This document shows positions 18,038-26,961 of a stretch of DNA of 64,000 nt, one piece after another. The DNA comes from JACKFB01 sp041389525 (GTDB lineage Bacteria > Myxococcota_A > UBA9042 > PHBI01 > JACKFB01). Where the stretch lies: contig JAWKRR010000006.1 of the NCBI GenBank assembly GCA_041389525.1, forward strand, positions 124,001-188,000. Reading direction: 5' to 3'. Within the stretch, counting starts at the first letter, position 1. Each line of letters starts with the position of its first letter. The notes under the pieces were generated by a model, which did no database searches, was not told the DNA's origin, and saw only the letters and a list, made by a program, of their open reading frames with translations. A program made the translations under genes and the position numbers.

Positions 18038-19048
18038 ATGGTGTTTCGAGGCATGGCGACGCTGCGCGCTGCGGGCTTCGCGGTTTGTATCCTGGGCGCC
18101 GCCGCTTCGACGAGCGGCTGCGAGTCCTTGCTGACCGGAAACGAGGGCAATCTCCTCTTCTCTTACGAAGCGGTCGACGAGCTCTCCGACTTCAACAAGC
18201 CGCTGGCGGTGGGCGCGAAGCTGGACTTGCGGGTCCGCGAGGCCGGCAACCGCGCGGAGGTCGACCTCCTGGTCGCCCGGAGCGAGTCGGCCGACGTGTT
18301 GAAGGTCGTCGACTTCACGACCAAGGGGCCGATCATCCTCGAGGGCGTCGCGGACGGCACCGCGCGCGTCGCCGTGCGCGCGCGGCTCAACAGCGGCGTG
18401 ACCGTCGACGACACCGTGGACATGCAGGCGCGGGTGCCCGAGGTGCTCAAGCTGCGCCACGTGTGTTCGCCCGACACCGAGGCCGCCTATTTCGTCGACA
18501 TGGACGTGCTGGTCCCCTTCGACATGGAGCTGCGTACCGGCAAGGCGCTGGTGGGCTACGGGTTGCACCCCGTGGACGTCGCGCCGGCCGCGGGCGTCGC
18601 CTTCGACGACACCTCGAAAGACCAGGAGAACTTCCACGTTCGCACCTCGGCGACGCCTGGGCTGGTGACCCTGAGCAGCCAGGTGGACTCGAACACGCTG
18701 GGGATGCGGCTCGTGAACATCGGCGACATCGACGGCGGCGGCCTCTCGCCGGCGTCCCTGGACGACGAGGTGCCGGTCAACGCCATCGGGTCCGTGCGGG
18801 TGCTGCCGACGGTGGGTGGGCAGTACGTCTGCTGCCCGCGGACGCCGATGACGGTCGTCACCGACACGCCGGAGACCTGCGAAGTGCTGGGCCTCGGCGA
18901 GGCGACCTGCTTGGTCGCCGGCTTCGTGACCGTGCGCGGAAAGGCCGAGGGCGACTGCAAGTTCCGCGCGAGCTGGGCCGCCGGCCAAGGGGGCGCAGGG
19001 CTTGAGACCAGCCTCACGGTCCCCATCGTCGCCGCCGGAACGCCCTAG
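18038..19048 (+). CDS. Secreted lipoprotein with beta-rich body, function unknown
   Basis: 336 aa. The signal sequence ends in lipobox STSGC with Cys28. The body has repeated short beta-type segments (KLDLRVREAG, ARVAVRARLNSG) resembling Ig-like surface lipoproteins, and cysteines in VCCPRTP, TPETCEVLG, EATCLVAG and GDCKF that could form disulfides. A clear GAAGGAGG ribosome site precedes the ATG. I do not recognise a specific family. It stands alone between cysC and the aminotransferase. Confidence 0.82.
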   Translation: MVFRGMATLRAAGFAVCILGAAASTSGCESLLTGNEGNLLFSYEAVDELSDFNKPLAVGAKLDLRVREAGNRAEVDLLVARSESADVLKVVDFTTKGPIILEGVADGTARVAVRARLNSGVTVDDTVDMQARVPEVLKLRHVCSPDTEAAYFVDMDVLVPFDMELRTGKALVGYGLHPVDVAPAAGVAFDDTSKDQENFHVRTSATPGLVTLSSQVDSNTLGMRLVNIGDIDGGGLSPASLDDEVPVNAIGSVRVLPTVGGQYVCCPRTPMTVVTDTPETCEVLGLGEATCLVAGFVTVRGKAEGDCKFRASWAAGQGGAGLETSLTVPIVAAGTP

Positions 19049-19057
19049 CGGCCGCTG

Positions 19058-20266
19058 GTGGACGCCTCCCAGAACCACACGCCCCGGCTGGGCGAGCGCA
19101 AGCTCTTCCCCCGCCTCCAAGCCCGCGCTTACCTGGCCCACGCGGCGGTCTCGCCGCCGTCGAGCGCCGTCGAGGCGGCCGTGGCGCGCTTCGTCGCCGA
19201 CCAAGCCAGCACGGGCGTCTCGGCGTTCATGACCTACAAGCGCCGCCGCGACGCGTTTCGTCCTGCGCTGGCGGCGCTCATCGGCGCGCGCGCCGACGAC
19301 ATCGCGCTGATGGGCAACACGACCCAGGGCGTGTCGGCTATCGCGGTCTCGCTGCCGTGGCGCGCGGGGGACCGGGTCGTCCTGTGCCGCGGCGAGTTCC
19401 CGACCAACGTGACGCCGTGGCTACAGGCCGCGCGGGCTCACGACCTGGTCCCGGTGTGGCTGGACGCGCCCGACCCCCTGCGGCCGGTCGGCGACTTCCT
19501 CGATCGCCTCGCGGCCGCGCTGGAAGGCGGCGCCAGGCTGGTGGCGCTCTCGGCGGTGGCCTTCCAGACCGGCATGCGCTTGCCCCTCGGCGCCATCGCG
19601 GCGCTGTGTCACCAGCACGGTGCGGAGCTCTTCGTCGACGCGATTCAGGCCGTCGGCGCCTTGCCGATCGACGTGGTGCGAGACCGCGTCGACTACCTCG
19701 CCGCCGGAAGCCACAAGTGGATGATGGGGCTCGATGGGGCCGGGCTGCTCTACATCGCGCCGGAGCGGGTCGGGGCCCTGCGGCCGCTGCTCGCGGGCTG
19801 GCTCAGCCACGAGGACGGGCTGGGCTTTCTCGGCCTCGGGGCCGGGCATCTGCGCTACGACCGCCCGATCCGGCAGCGCGCCGACATCTTCGAGAGCGGC
19901 ATGTCGAACGCCGCGGGGTTCGCGGCCCTCGAGGCGGGAGTGTCGCCTCTCGCCGAGCTTGGGACCGCGGCCATCTTCGAGCACGTCGATCGCTACAACG
20001 GCGCTCTGGACCAAGGCCTGCGCGGGCGGGGGTTTCGCAGCCTCCGGGCCTCCACGCCGGACGCCCGCTCCGGCATTCTCAGCGTGTTTCCGCCTGAGGG
20101 CGTCGACCTCATTGCGCTGCACGCGGCCCTCGATGCCCGGGGAATCGTGACCTCGACCCCCGACGGCCTGCTGCGTTTCGCGCCGCACTGGCCCAACGCC
20201 CACGCGGAAGTGCCGCAGGTGTTGGACGCGGTGGACGAGGCGGTGAAGACGTTGCGGCGGGGTTGA
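19058..20266 (+). CDS. PLP-dependent class V aminotransferase / cysteine desulfurase-like protein
   Basis: 402 aa from GTG 19058. Fold type I PLP motifs are visible: MGNTTQGVSAIAVSLPWRAGD at the cofactor phosphate side, ALSAVAFQTGMRLPL, the cofactor-pairing Asp in ELFVDAIQAVGALPIDV, and the Schiff-base Lys in AGSHKWMMG. The general layout is that of isopenicillin-epimerase/desulfurase-like class V proteins. No loop with the active Cys of NifS/IscS is obvious, so the reaction is uncertain (desulfurase, lyase or epimerase). Its stop overlaps the next ATG (TGATG), suggesting coupling with the DUF309 gene. Confidence 0.88.
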   Translation: MDASQNHTPRLGERKLFPRLQARAYLAHAAVSPPSSAVEAAVARFVADQASTGVSAFMTYKRRRDAFRPALAALIGARADDIALMGNTTQGVSAIAVSLPWRAGDRVVLCRGEFPTNVTPWLQAARAHDLVPVWLDAPDPLRPVGDFLDRLAAALEGGARLVALSAVAFQTGMRLPLGAIAALCHQHGAELFVDAIQAVGALPIDVVRDRVDYLAAGSHKWMMGLDGAGLLYIAPERVGALRPLLAGWLSHEDGLGFLGLGAGHLRYDRPIRQRADIFESGMSNAAGFAALEAGVSPLAELGTAAIFEHVDRYNGALDQGLRGRGFRSLRASTPDARSGILSVFPPEGVDLIALHAALDARGIVTSTPDGLLRFAPHWPNAHAEVPQVLDAVDEAVKTLRRG

Positions 20267-20616
20267 TGAGCGAGTCGAACCCGCTCGCGGCCGGCCTCGA
20301 GGCCTTCGAACGCGGTGACTTCCACGGCGCGCACGAGGCGTGGGAGGAGATCTGGCGTCAGATGGAGGCCGGACCGGACCGCGAGGCGCTCCAGGGTCTG
20401 ATCCAGGCGGCCGTCTCGCTCCACCACCTCGGCCAGGGCAACCGGGTCGGCGCCCAGAGCGTCGGTGCGCGGGCCTTGGCGCGGCTGAGCGCTGCGCCTT
20501 CGCCCTGGTGCGGGCTGAGACTCCGCGCGCTCTCCCACGTCTTGCAGCGGGCGCTTGAGTCGGGCGAGGCGCCGCAGTCGCTGGCAGGCTTGCTCGGCGG
20601 CGGAACACCGGGGTAG
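20266..20616 (+). CDS. DUF309 family protein
   Basis: About 116 aa. ATG 20266 overlaps the aminotransferase stop (TGATG). The DUF309 pattern is clear: GLEAFERGDFHGAHEAWEEIWR followed by LQGLIQAAVSLHHLGQGN. These are small all-helical proteins with a conserved H/E/W core; no biochemical role is established. It sits 26 bp before the kinase gene and may be read with it. Confidence 0.85.
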   Translation: MSESNPLAAGLEAFERGDFHGAHEAWEEIWRQMEAGPDREALQGLIQAAVSLHHLGQGNRVGAQSVGARALARLSAAPSPWCGLRLRALSHVLQRALESGEAPQSLAGLLGGGTPG

Positions 20617-20642
20617 AGACGAGCCATGACGGGCGCAGCGCA

Positions 20643-22844
20643 GTGACAGAGCCGCAGGAAGACAAGGTCGTCGGCACCGTCGTGGCCGGCCGCTTCGAGG
20701 TCATCCGCGTGCTGGGCCAGGGCGGGATGGGCACCGTCTACGAGGCGCGCCAGGTGGCGATGAATCGCCGTGTGGCGCTCAAGCTCATCCACACGCACGT
20801 CGTGCAGTCCCAAGCGGGCATCGAGCGCTTCGAGCGCGAGATGCAGGCCACCGCGCGCATCCGGCACCCCAACACCATCCAGGTCTACGACTACGGCCAG
20901 ACCGAGGACGGGCGTCTGTACCTGGCCATGGAGTTCCTCGAAGGGAAGGCCCTCGCCGAGGTGATCCGCGACGAGGGGCCGCTGGCCTTCGAGCGCGTCG
21001 TCCACATCGGCACCCAGGTCGCCCGCGCGCTGCACGCCGCCCAGAGCGAGGGGATCGTCCACCGGGACCTGAAGCCCGACAACATCATGCTGATCGACCG
21101 CTACGGCGAGCGCGACCAGCTTCAGGTGCTCGACTTCGGCATCGCCCACTTCCTCGACAACTCGCACACGCAGCTCACGACCGACGGCGCCATCATCGGG
21201 ACCCCGGCCTACATGGCGCCCGAGCAGGCCAAGGGAGTCGGCGTCGACGCCCGCACCGACCTGTACGCCCTGGGCGTGGTGCTTTACGAGATGGTGACGG
21301 GCTCGGCACCCTTCCGCGGCCCGACCACGGTGAGCGTGCTGGTGATGCACGTGCAGGTGCCGCCTCGGCCCCCGTCCGAGCTGGTCGAGGTCCCCGAGGC
21401 CCTCGAGTCCCTCATCATGGACCTGCTGGCCAAGGCGCCCTCGGACCGCCCGCCGACCGCCGCCGCGGTCATCGAGCGGCTGCGCGCCATGGCGCCCGAG
21501 GCCGCCGGCGTCACGGGCCCCCGCCGGCCGCCGCCCGACCTGAGCGTCCCCTCGGGGCCGGTCCTCGGCGCTGTCTCCCAGGACGCCCCGACCGACCTCG
21601 GCGCGCTGCCGCCGGCGGTGGGCGGCGCGGCGAAACCGCCACCGGCCGTGGCCAGCGACGCCGTGAGCAGCGGCGGCGGCGTCTGGGTCGCCATGGGCCT
21701 CATCGTCGGCGCGGTGCTCTTTGTGGCGGCCCTGGTCGGCGGCGGCGTCTGGTGGGCGTTCGGCGGCGGCCAATCCTCCGATTCGCCTGACGCCATCTCA
21801 CAATCCGGGGACGTGGCGGTCGCCGCGGCGGATGTGGCCAAGCCGCCAGCAAAGGACGCGGGTGGGGCCGTGGCGAAGGCGGACGCAGGCGGCACGGTGT
21901 CCCCGAAGGACCCCAAGCGGCCCACGGCGGCCGACGCGACGGCGCCCCCGGCCGCCGACGCGGGCGCGGTCGCCGCTCAGGCTGAGGACGCCGGCCCCAA
22001 GACCGCCGAGGAGGTCGAGGCACCACAGCCCGAGATCCCGGAGGCGACAGCCGAAGCCCGGAGCGCCCTCGACGCGCTCTACTCCGAGTCCGGCGACCCG
22101 CCGCCGCCCGTCGCCTGCCGGAGCCGCGAGGCGCCCGCGGTGGCGCGTTTGACCGCGGTGATGACGTTGATGCGCGGGGGCGTCGTCGGGGGAGGGCGCT
22201 CGGAGGACCAGCGGGCCTTGGCGTTGCTGGAAGAGGGGGCGTCCGCGGCGCTGGTGGACCAGGCTGAGGCCGGTCAAGCGGAGGACGTTCAGACCGAGGC
22301 GGCGGGCGGCGCGGAGCTGCAGGCGCAGCTAGCGCGGGCTCGGCTGCTGGTGGGCGCGGACACGGACAAGGCGCTCGAGGCGGCGCAGGCGGCCGAGAAG
22401 GCGTGTCCCGACTGGGCGTGGCCGAAGAATCTGATCGGGAACGCCCTGCAGTTGAAGCGCGATTTCCCAGGCGCTAGCGCGGCATACGAGCGGGCTCTGG
22501 TCGCGTGGCCTTCGTATGCGGCGCCGCGGTTCAACGTGGGGCTCTTGGCGATGCGGGCGGGCGACCACGAAGCCGCCGTCGCTGCGTTCACCGGCCTGCT
22601 CGAGCGCGACCCTGAGCACCCGAACGGGCATCTGGCTCGAGCCCAAGCGCAGCTCGCGCGCGGCAAGGCGGAGCTGGCTCTGACCGACCTCGACGTGGTC
22701 ATCGCGCGCCGCCCCGAGCACGGCGGGGCTTGGCTCTTGCGGGGGCAGGCGCTGCGGGCGCTCAAGCGGGACGACGACGCGAAGAAGGCCTTCTGCCGCG
22801 CCAAAGAGCTGGGCGAAGAGGGCGCGAAGAGCCTCTGCCCGTAG
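20643..22844 (+). CDS. Membrane-bound Ser/Thr protein kinase with TPR tail
   Basis: 733 aa from GTG 20643. The Hanks-type kinase domain occupies about residues 17-275: glycine loop LGQGGMGTVYEA, VALKLI with the ATP Lys, HRDLKPDN catalytic loop, DFG and GTPAYMAPEQ. A single transmembrane helix follows at about 347-372, then a Pro/Ala/Asp-rich linker, then about 190 residues of TPR-like repeats (for example DFPGASAAYERALVAWPSYAAPRF, in repeated helical pairs). The kinase is cytoplasmic and the TPR part likely periplasmic, so it may sense or bind partners outside. Such kinases are abundant in myxobacteria. Targets are unknown. Confidence 0.93.
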   Translation: MTEPQEDKVVGTVVAGRFEVIRVLGQGGMGTVYEARQVAMNRRVALKLIHTHVVQSQAGIERFEREMQATARIRHPNTIQVYDYGQTEDGRLYLAMEFLEGKALAEVIRDEGPLAFERVVHIGTQVARALHAAQSEGIVHRDLKPDNIMLIDRYGERDQLQVLDFGIAHFLDNSHTQLTTDGAIIGTPAYMAPEQAKGVGVDARTDLYALGVVLYEMVTGSAPFRGPTTVSVLVMHVQVPPRPPSELVEVPEALESLIMDLLAKAPSDRPPTAAAVIERLRAMAPEAAGVTGPRRPPPDLSVPSGPVLGAVSQDAPTDLGALPPAVGGAAKPPPAVASDAVSSGGGVWVAMGLIVGAVLFVAALVGGGVWWAFGGGQSSDSPDAISQSGDVAVAAADVAKPPAKDAGGAVAKADAGGTVSPKDPKRPTAADATAPPAADAGAVAAQAEDAGPKTAEEVEAPQPEIPEATAEARSALDALYSESGDPPPPVACRSREAPAVARLTAVMTLMRGGVVGGGRSEDQRALALLEEGASAALVDQAEAGQAEDVQTEAAGGAELQAQLARARLLVGADTDKALEAAQAAEKACPDWAWPKNLIGNALQLKRDFPGASAAYERALVAWPSYAAPRFNVGLLAMRAGDHEAAVAAFTGLLERDPEHPNGHLARAQAQLARGKAELALTDLDVVIARRPEHGGAWLLRGQALRALKRDDDAKKAFCRAKELGEEGAKSLCP

Positions 22845-22866
22845 CCAACCTCGGCGCGGGTCTCGC

Positions 22867-23667
22867 CTACTGCATCAGCCGGTCGAGGGCGGCCGACGCG
22901 AGCTGAAAGTCGGGCTGCTCGGCGACCACGGCCTGGAGCTCGGCCTTGGCGGCCGGCACATCGCCCTTGTCCTTGGCGTCCAGCGCGCGCGAGTAGCGAA
23001 GTGCGGTCTTGGTGGCGAGGCGCTTGGGGGCCTTGGGCCGCTTGGCCGCGGCGGTGCGGCGGGCGTCCTCGGGCTGCGGCTTCACGTCGGCGCGGGAGGT
23101 CAGCACCTCGCCCACGCTGACGCCGAGCTTCTGCTCGAGCTCGAGGAAATCTCCGGGCTTTCCGTGGAAACCGAAGCTGCGAATCACGCGGCCGGTCTCG
23201 ACCTCGACCACCCGGGCGTCCGCACGCAGCGTGCCCATCAGCTCGAAATAGGCGCCCAGGACCAGGTACTTGGCGCCCAGGAGCTTGCCGATCTTCGCCG
23301 CGGTGCTCTGGTCGATCTTACGGCTCTTCTGAAGCTCGAGCTCGGCCAGCACCTCCTCAAGACGCTCGCGCTCGACCACGCGGATGCCGGCGAGGCCGGA
23401 GAGGTCGCTGACCAGCATCTGCGCGAGCCCCTTGCGCAGCACGGCCATCTCCTCGTTCTCGCCTGAGTAATCGAAGTAGAGCACCGCGACGGTTGGGCCC
23501 TCGGTCGGGGCGGTCTCGGCCGCCTCGGGAGTCGCCGGTCGCGCCACGACGGCGTCGCCGCCTCGTTCCGACGGGGCCGCCTCGGGTTCGGTCGCCGACG
23601 CCGCCGTCGTGAACGCGGCGAGCAGACCGACGGAGAGCAAGAGCGAGCAGCGGGCAGTGCGCGACAT
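22867..23667 (-). CDS. CsgG-like secreted protein (FlgO/CsgG fold)
   Basis: About 266 aa from ATG 23667 (MSRTARCSLLLSVG), where a signal peptide begins; frames upstream of this lack homology. After signal cleavage at about residue 25 and a short linker, residues 60-190 carry the CsgG/TolB-N-like pattern VAVLYFDYSG, LVSDLSGLAGIRVVERERLEEVLAEL, and LLGAKYLVLGAYFELMGTLRADARVVEVETG. Known relatives sense or assemble surface fibres or stabilise outer-membrane structures. The C-terminus has a tetratricopeptide-like helical pair. It converges with the kinase gene (22-bp gap). Confidence 0.82.
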   Translation of the reverse strand: MSRTARCSLLLSVGLLAAFTTAASATEPEAAPSERGGDAVVARPATPEAAETAPTEGPTVAVLYFDYSGENEEMAVLRKGLAQMLVSDLSGLAGIRVVERERLEEVLAELELQKSRKIDQSTAAKIGKLLGAKYLVLGAYFELMGTLRADARVVEVETGRVIRSFGFHGKPGDFLELEQKLGVSVGEVLTSRADVKPQPEDARRTAAAKRPKAPKRLATKTALRYSRALDAKDKGDVPAAKAELQAVVAEQPDFQLASAALDRLMQ

Positions 23668-23863
23668 GGCGACCTCATGGTTCGAATGGCGACAGCGTAA
23701 TCGGCTGGGCGATCGGTTGCGAGCGCCGGCACGTTGACGCCGCCCAGCCCCTCTGAGATACCCCACCCATGACTGGGCCCAAGGTTGAGCGCGCGAACCC
23801 ATGGCGCGTGCGGATTGTTCCGGCGCTTGCCGTGCCACGCGCCCGTCAGCGGTCAGAGTTCCC

Positions 23864-24568
23864 GTGACGATTGGCCCTTGGATAAAGCTGATTCGGGACC
23901 CATGCGCGGCCGCGGGCTTCGACCTGGTCGCGCCCGTACCTGTGGGCCGCTACAACGAGGCGGTCGACGCGCAGTACCGCCTGCCGGACTTCGGGTCCGC
24001 GCAGAGCTTGGCGGTGGTGATCGGCAACACGAGCCGGCTGTGGACGCTGCTGCAAGAGGCCGTGGCGCGCGACCCGACGCTGTCGGAGGACGGGCATCCG
24101 GTGGACGCGTACGTCACGCGCAGCATCGGCGACATCGTGGCCACGCTGCCGATCCCCGCGGAGGTTCGGTTCGCCCACGAGCCGCCGCCGCGGAGGGTCG
24201 CGATGCAGCGGCTCGCGCACGTCGCGGGTATGGCGCACCTGGGGCCAGCGTGGCTGAGCATCCACCTGACGCACGGGCCGTGGATCTCGCTGCGGGCGGC
24301 CATCGTGCTGAACCTGGACGCCGACGGCTTCGAGCCGGAGCGCTCGCCCGACCTCTGCGCTGCATGCCCGAAGCCGTGCTTGGTGGCCTTGGACAAGGCG
24401 CGGGCGCGGGCGACCGAGCCCGTGGACCCGGAGCAGGGTCTGCCCCACTGGGAGGACTGGCTGGCGGTGCGGGACGCGTGCCCGGTTGGGCGGCATTTCC
24501 GCTATCCCGACGGGCAGTTGCGATATCACTACACGCGGGATCCTGGGGCGCTGCAGCGGCCTAGCTGA
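23864..24568 (+). CDS. CblC (MMACHC)-like cobalamin-processing protein
   Basis: 234 aa from GTG 23864, where similarity begins; ATG 23801 would add 21 residues. The whole length follows the order of human MMACHC segments: GFDLVAPVPVGRYNE, LAVVIGNTSRLWTLL, HPVDAYVTRSIGDIVATLP, RLAHVAGMAH with His119 at the corrinoid-contact position, GPWISLRAAIVL, and HWEDWLAVRDACPVGRHFRYP. MMACHC removes the upper ligand of cobalamin. In addition there is a C155-x2-C158-x3-C162 cluster that MMACHC lacks, recalling the iron-sulfur end of related corrinoid enzymes such as QueG. No vitamin B12 genes flank it. Family fairly sure, reaction inferred. Confidence 0.72.
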   Translation: MTIGPWIKLIRDPCAAAGFDLVAPVPVGRYNEAVDAQYRLPDFGSAQSLAVVIGNTSRLWTLLQEAVARDPTLSEDGHPVDAYVTRSIGDIVATLPIPAEVRFAHEPPPRRVAMQRLAHVAGMAHLGPAWLSIHLTHGPWISLRAAIVLNLDADGFEPERSPDLCAACPKPCLVALDKARARATEPVDPEQGLPHWEDWLAVRDACPVGRHFRYPDGQLRYHYTRDPGALQRPS

Positions 24569-24573
24569 GGGGC

Positions 24574-25665
24574 TCAGCGGCGGGTCGGTCGCGGCGCTCG
24601 GGCGACCTTCGCCTTGTAGACGCGGGCCAGGACGCGCGCGACCTCTTGGAAGAGGGCGTCGGGGACGGGCTGGCCGACCTTGCAGCGGCGCCACAGGGTT
24701 CGGGCCAGGGCGCGCTGCTCGATGATGGGGACGCCGTGTTGGCGGGCCAGCCGGCGTATGTGCATCGCGAGATCATCGGCGCCTCGCGCGGTGACGCGCG
24801 GCGCTTTATCTTTCCCAGGGCGATATTGCAGCGCAAGAGAGAGGTGCGTCGGGTTGGTCACGATGACGTCGGCCAGCGGGACCTCGCGCATGATCTGATT
24901 GAGGGAGAGCTCGCGGTGCATCTGGCGCCGCCGCTGCTTGTAAGCGGGCTTGCCCTCGGATTGCTCCATGTCGCGGATGAACTCTTCGCGCGTCATCTTG
25001 AGCTGCTGCATGTATTGGTTGCGCTGGTAGGTGTAGTCGACGACCGCGAGGATGGTCAGGACCAGCGTGGTCGCGACGAGCATCTGCCAGAGGTTGTCGC
25101 GCAGGAAGGTCTCGGACGTCGCGAGGGAGGCCGCGGCGAGCGCGGTCATCTCGTCGAGGTCGGCCAGAAAGATGCCGCCGATGACCAGCCCAGCCATGGT
25201 CAGCTTCGCGGTGGCCAAGCCGGCGCGGCTCGCGAACTTCTTGGGCGAGAGCGTCTCTTTGAGGCGCTGCATCGGGTTGATTCGGTCGAGCTTGAAGCCG
25301 ATGGCTTCGGGGGCCCAGTTGAAGCCGGTCTGGGCGAAGCCGGCGGCGATGGCGGCGACGGCCATGAGCAGGCAGATCTGGAGGACCGGCGGCCCCATCG
25401 TGTTGAACATCGCGGCGAAGGTGTCGACGATGGTGGGCGGCGTGTGGTCGGTGCCGGCGCTGTGCTCGATGGCCCAGCGGGTGCCCTCGAGCAGGCCGCC
25501 GATGGCCGAGGTGCCGAGCATCGAGAAGGCGAGGAGGGCCATCAGAAGCTGGGCGGCGCTGCCGACGTCGCGGCTCTGGGCGACGCGACCTTGCCGGCGG
25601 TATTCCTCGACCCGCTGTGGGGAGGGGTCGAATACCTTGTCTTCTGGGCTGCTGTCTTCGGCCAT
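24574..25665 (-). CDS. flhB: Flagellar export switch protein FlhB
   Basis: 363 aa. FlhB is the autocleaving component of the flagellar type III export apparatus and switches substrates from rod/hook to filament type. It has about four membrane helices in residues 35-215, then the cytoplasmic domain with the autocleavage motif NPTH at 271-274 and the following beta strand HLSLALQY. The cytosolic region ending REEFIRDMEQSEGKP is typical. It is the last gene of the leftward fliM-fliN-fliR-flhB run and converges with the CblC gene. Unlike most gene orders, flhA is 36 kb away. Confidence 0.96.
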   Translation of the reverse strand: MAEDSSPEDKVFDPSPQRVEEYRRQGRVAQSRDVGSAAQLLMALLAFSMLGTSAIGGLLEGTRWAIEHSAGTDHTPPTIVDTFAAMFNTMGPPVLQICLLMAVAAIAAGFAQTGFNWAPEAIGFKLDRINPMQRLKETLSPKKFASRAGLATAKLTMAGLVIGGIFLADLDEMTALAAASLATSETFLRDNLWQMLVATTLVLTILAVVDYTYQRNQYMQQLKMTREEFIRDMEQSEGKPAYKQRRRQMHRELSLNQIMREVPLADVIVTNPTHLSLALQYRPGKDKAPRVTARGADDLAMHIRRLARQHGVPIIEQRALARTLWRRCKVGQPVPDALFQEVARVLARVYKAKVARAPRPTRR

Positions 25666-25757
25666 GGCCCTTGAGTGCTCGTGTCGCGGCGGCGGCCTGG
25701 GGCGGTCGCTGCCGGTGGGGGCTCATGCAAGAAGGGCGCCGGCCGGCGGCGGCGGAT

Positions 25758-26543
25758 TCAGCGCGCGCCGGCCATGTCGAGCATCTGGCGGGGCAAGGCG
25801 AGGACGGCGTGGTCCATGTGGAAGACCAGGGCGTCGCCCATCATCCCCATGGAGAGGAGGCCCGCGATGAGCATGGCGCCGACGCCGATGGCGAAGAGGT
25901 TGGCGGCCGGGACGACGCGGGTCACGAAGGCCATGGCGATGTTGAGCACCAGCGTGGCGATGACGACGGGTGCGGAGAGCGAGAGCGCGGTCATGGCGAG
26001 GTTGCCGAGGACGGTGCCGAGGGTGGCGGCCGTCGGCATCGCCAGGACGAGCTCGCCCGGTGGGACGTGCTGGAGGTGCTGGAAGACCGTCAAGAGCATG
26101 ACGTTGGGCCCGCCCACGACGACGAAGATGAGGGCGGCGCCCATCCGCAGCAGGGCGCCGATGGCGAGGCTCTCGTTTCCCGAGGTGGGATCGACGAAGA
26201 CGTTGAAGCTGAGGCCCATGCTGAGCGCCGCCACGGAGCCGGCCGCCTCCACGGCCGTGAGGATGACCGAGAGGGCGAACCCCATGGAGAGCCCGAGGAG
26301 CACCTCGCGCCCGACGAGCAGCGCCAAGTGGAGGAGGGACGTGGGCGGTGGGATGAAGAGGCCGCCCAGGCCGAGGTCGAGGACCACGGCGACGACCAAG
26401 GCGAAGGTGACGCGGAGGCGCATCGGGGCCTGGTTCTCGCCGAGGCCGGGGACCCACCAGACGGCGCCGAGGACGCGCACCATGATGAGCATGACGCCGA
26501 AGATGTAGCCGACGAGCAGCTCAGCGGACGGGAAGGCGCTCAT
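25758..26543 (-). CDS. fliR: Flagellar export apparatus protein FliR
   Basis: 261 aa, very hydrophobic with about six membrane segments, matching FliR length and the pattern ELLVGYIFGVMLIMVRVLGAVWWVPGLGENQAPMRLR at the start. FliR forms, with FliP and FliQ, the export gate in the MS-ring. fliR precedes flhB on the minus strand with a 92-bp gap. fliP and fliQ, usually next to it, are at the far right of the window. Confidence 0.95.
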   Translation of the reverse strand: MSAFPSAELLVGYIFGVMLIMVRVLGAVWWVPGLGENQAPMRLRVTFALVVAVVLDLGLGGLFIPPPTSLLHLALLVGREVLLGLSMGFALSVILTAVEAAGSVAALSMGLSFNVFVDPTSGNESLAIGALLRMGAALIFVVVGGPNVMLLTVFQHLQHVPPGELVLAMPTAATLGTVLGNLAMTALSLSAPVVIATLVLNIAMAFVTRVVPAANLFAIGVGAMLIAGLLSMGMMGDALVFHMDHAVLALPRQMLDMAGAR

Positions 26544-26661
26544 GGGCGTGCGGGGCGGCTCGGCGAGGCGAGGCGCGGGGGCGCGGCGTGCGCGCGGGCG
26601 TCAGAGCCCGTGCCTCCCGAACGCGCTGGGAATTCCTGGTGAAGCACCGCAGCCCCGTGGG

Positions 26662-26961
26662 TCAGGAGAGCCGCTCGACGCGCTCGGACGGGCTGACCAC
26701 GTCGGTGAGGCGGACGCCGAACTTGTCGTTGACGACCACGGCCTCGCCGCGCGCCACCAGCTTGTCGTTGACGCGGACGTCCAGCGGCTCGCCGGCGACC
26801 TTGTCCAGCTCGATGACCGAGCCCTTGACCAGCGCGAGCAGCTCGCCGATGCGCATCTTGCGGCGCCCCAGCTCGACGGTGACCTGAAGCGGTACGTCCA
26901 GCAGGATCTGCATCGCCCGCGGCTCCACGGGGCGGCCGGGGCCTTTGGCGTCGTCACTCAT
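26662..26961 (-). CDS. fliN: Flagellar motor switch protein FliN
   Basis: 99 aa from ATG 26961, overlapping the fliM stop by four bases (ATGA); a longer open frame upstream is non-homologous. It is a SpoA-type C-ring domain: ILLDVPLQVTVELGRRKMRIGELL, SVIELDKVAGEPLDVRVNDKLVARGEAVVVNDKFGVRL. FliN builds the lower C-ring and takes part in switching and in docking the export ATPase complex via FliH. The short form without a long N-terminal extension is normal for FliN. Confidence 0.96.
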   Translation of the reverse strand: MSDDAKGPGRPVEPRAMQILLDVPLQVTVELGRRKMRIGELLALVKGSVIELDKVAGEPLDVRVNDKLVARGEAVVVNDKFGVRLTDVVSPSERVERLS

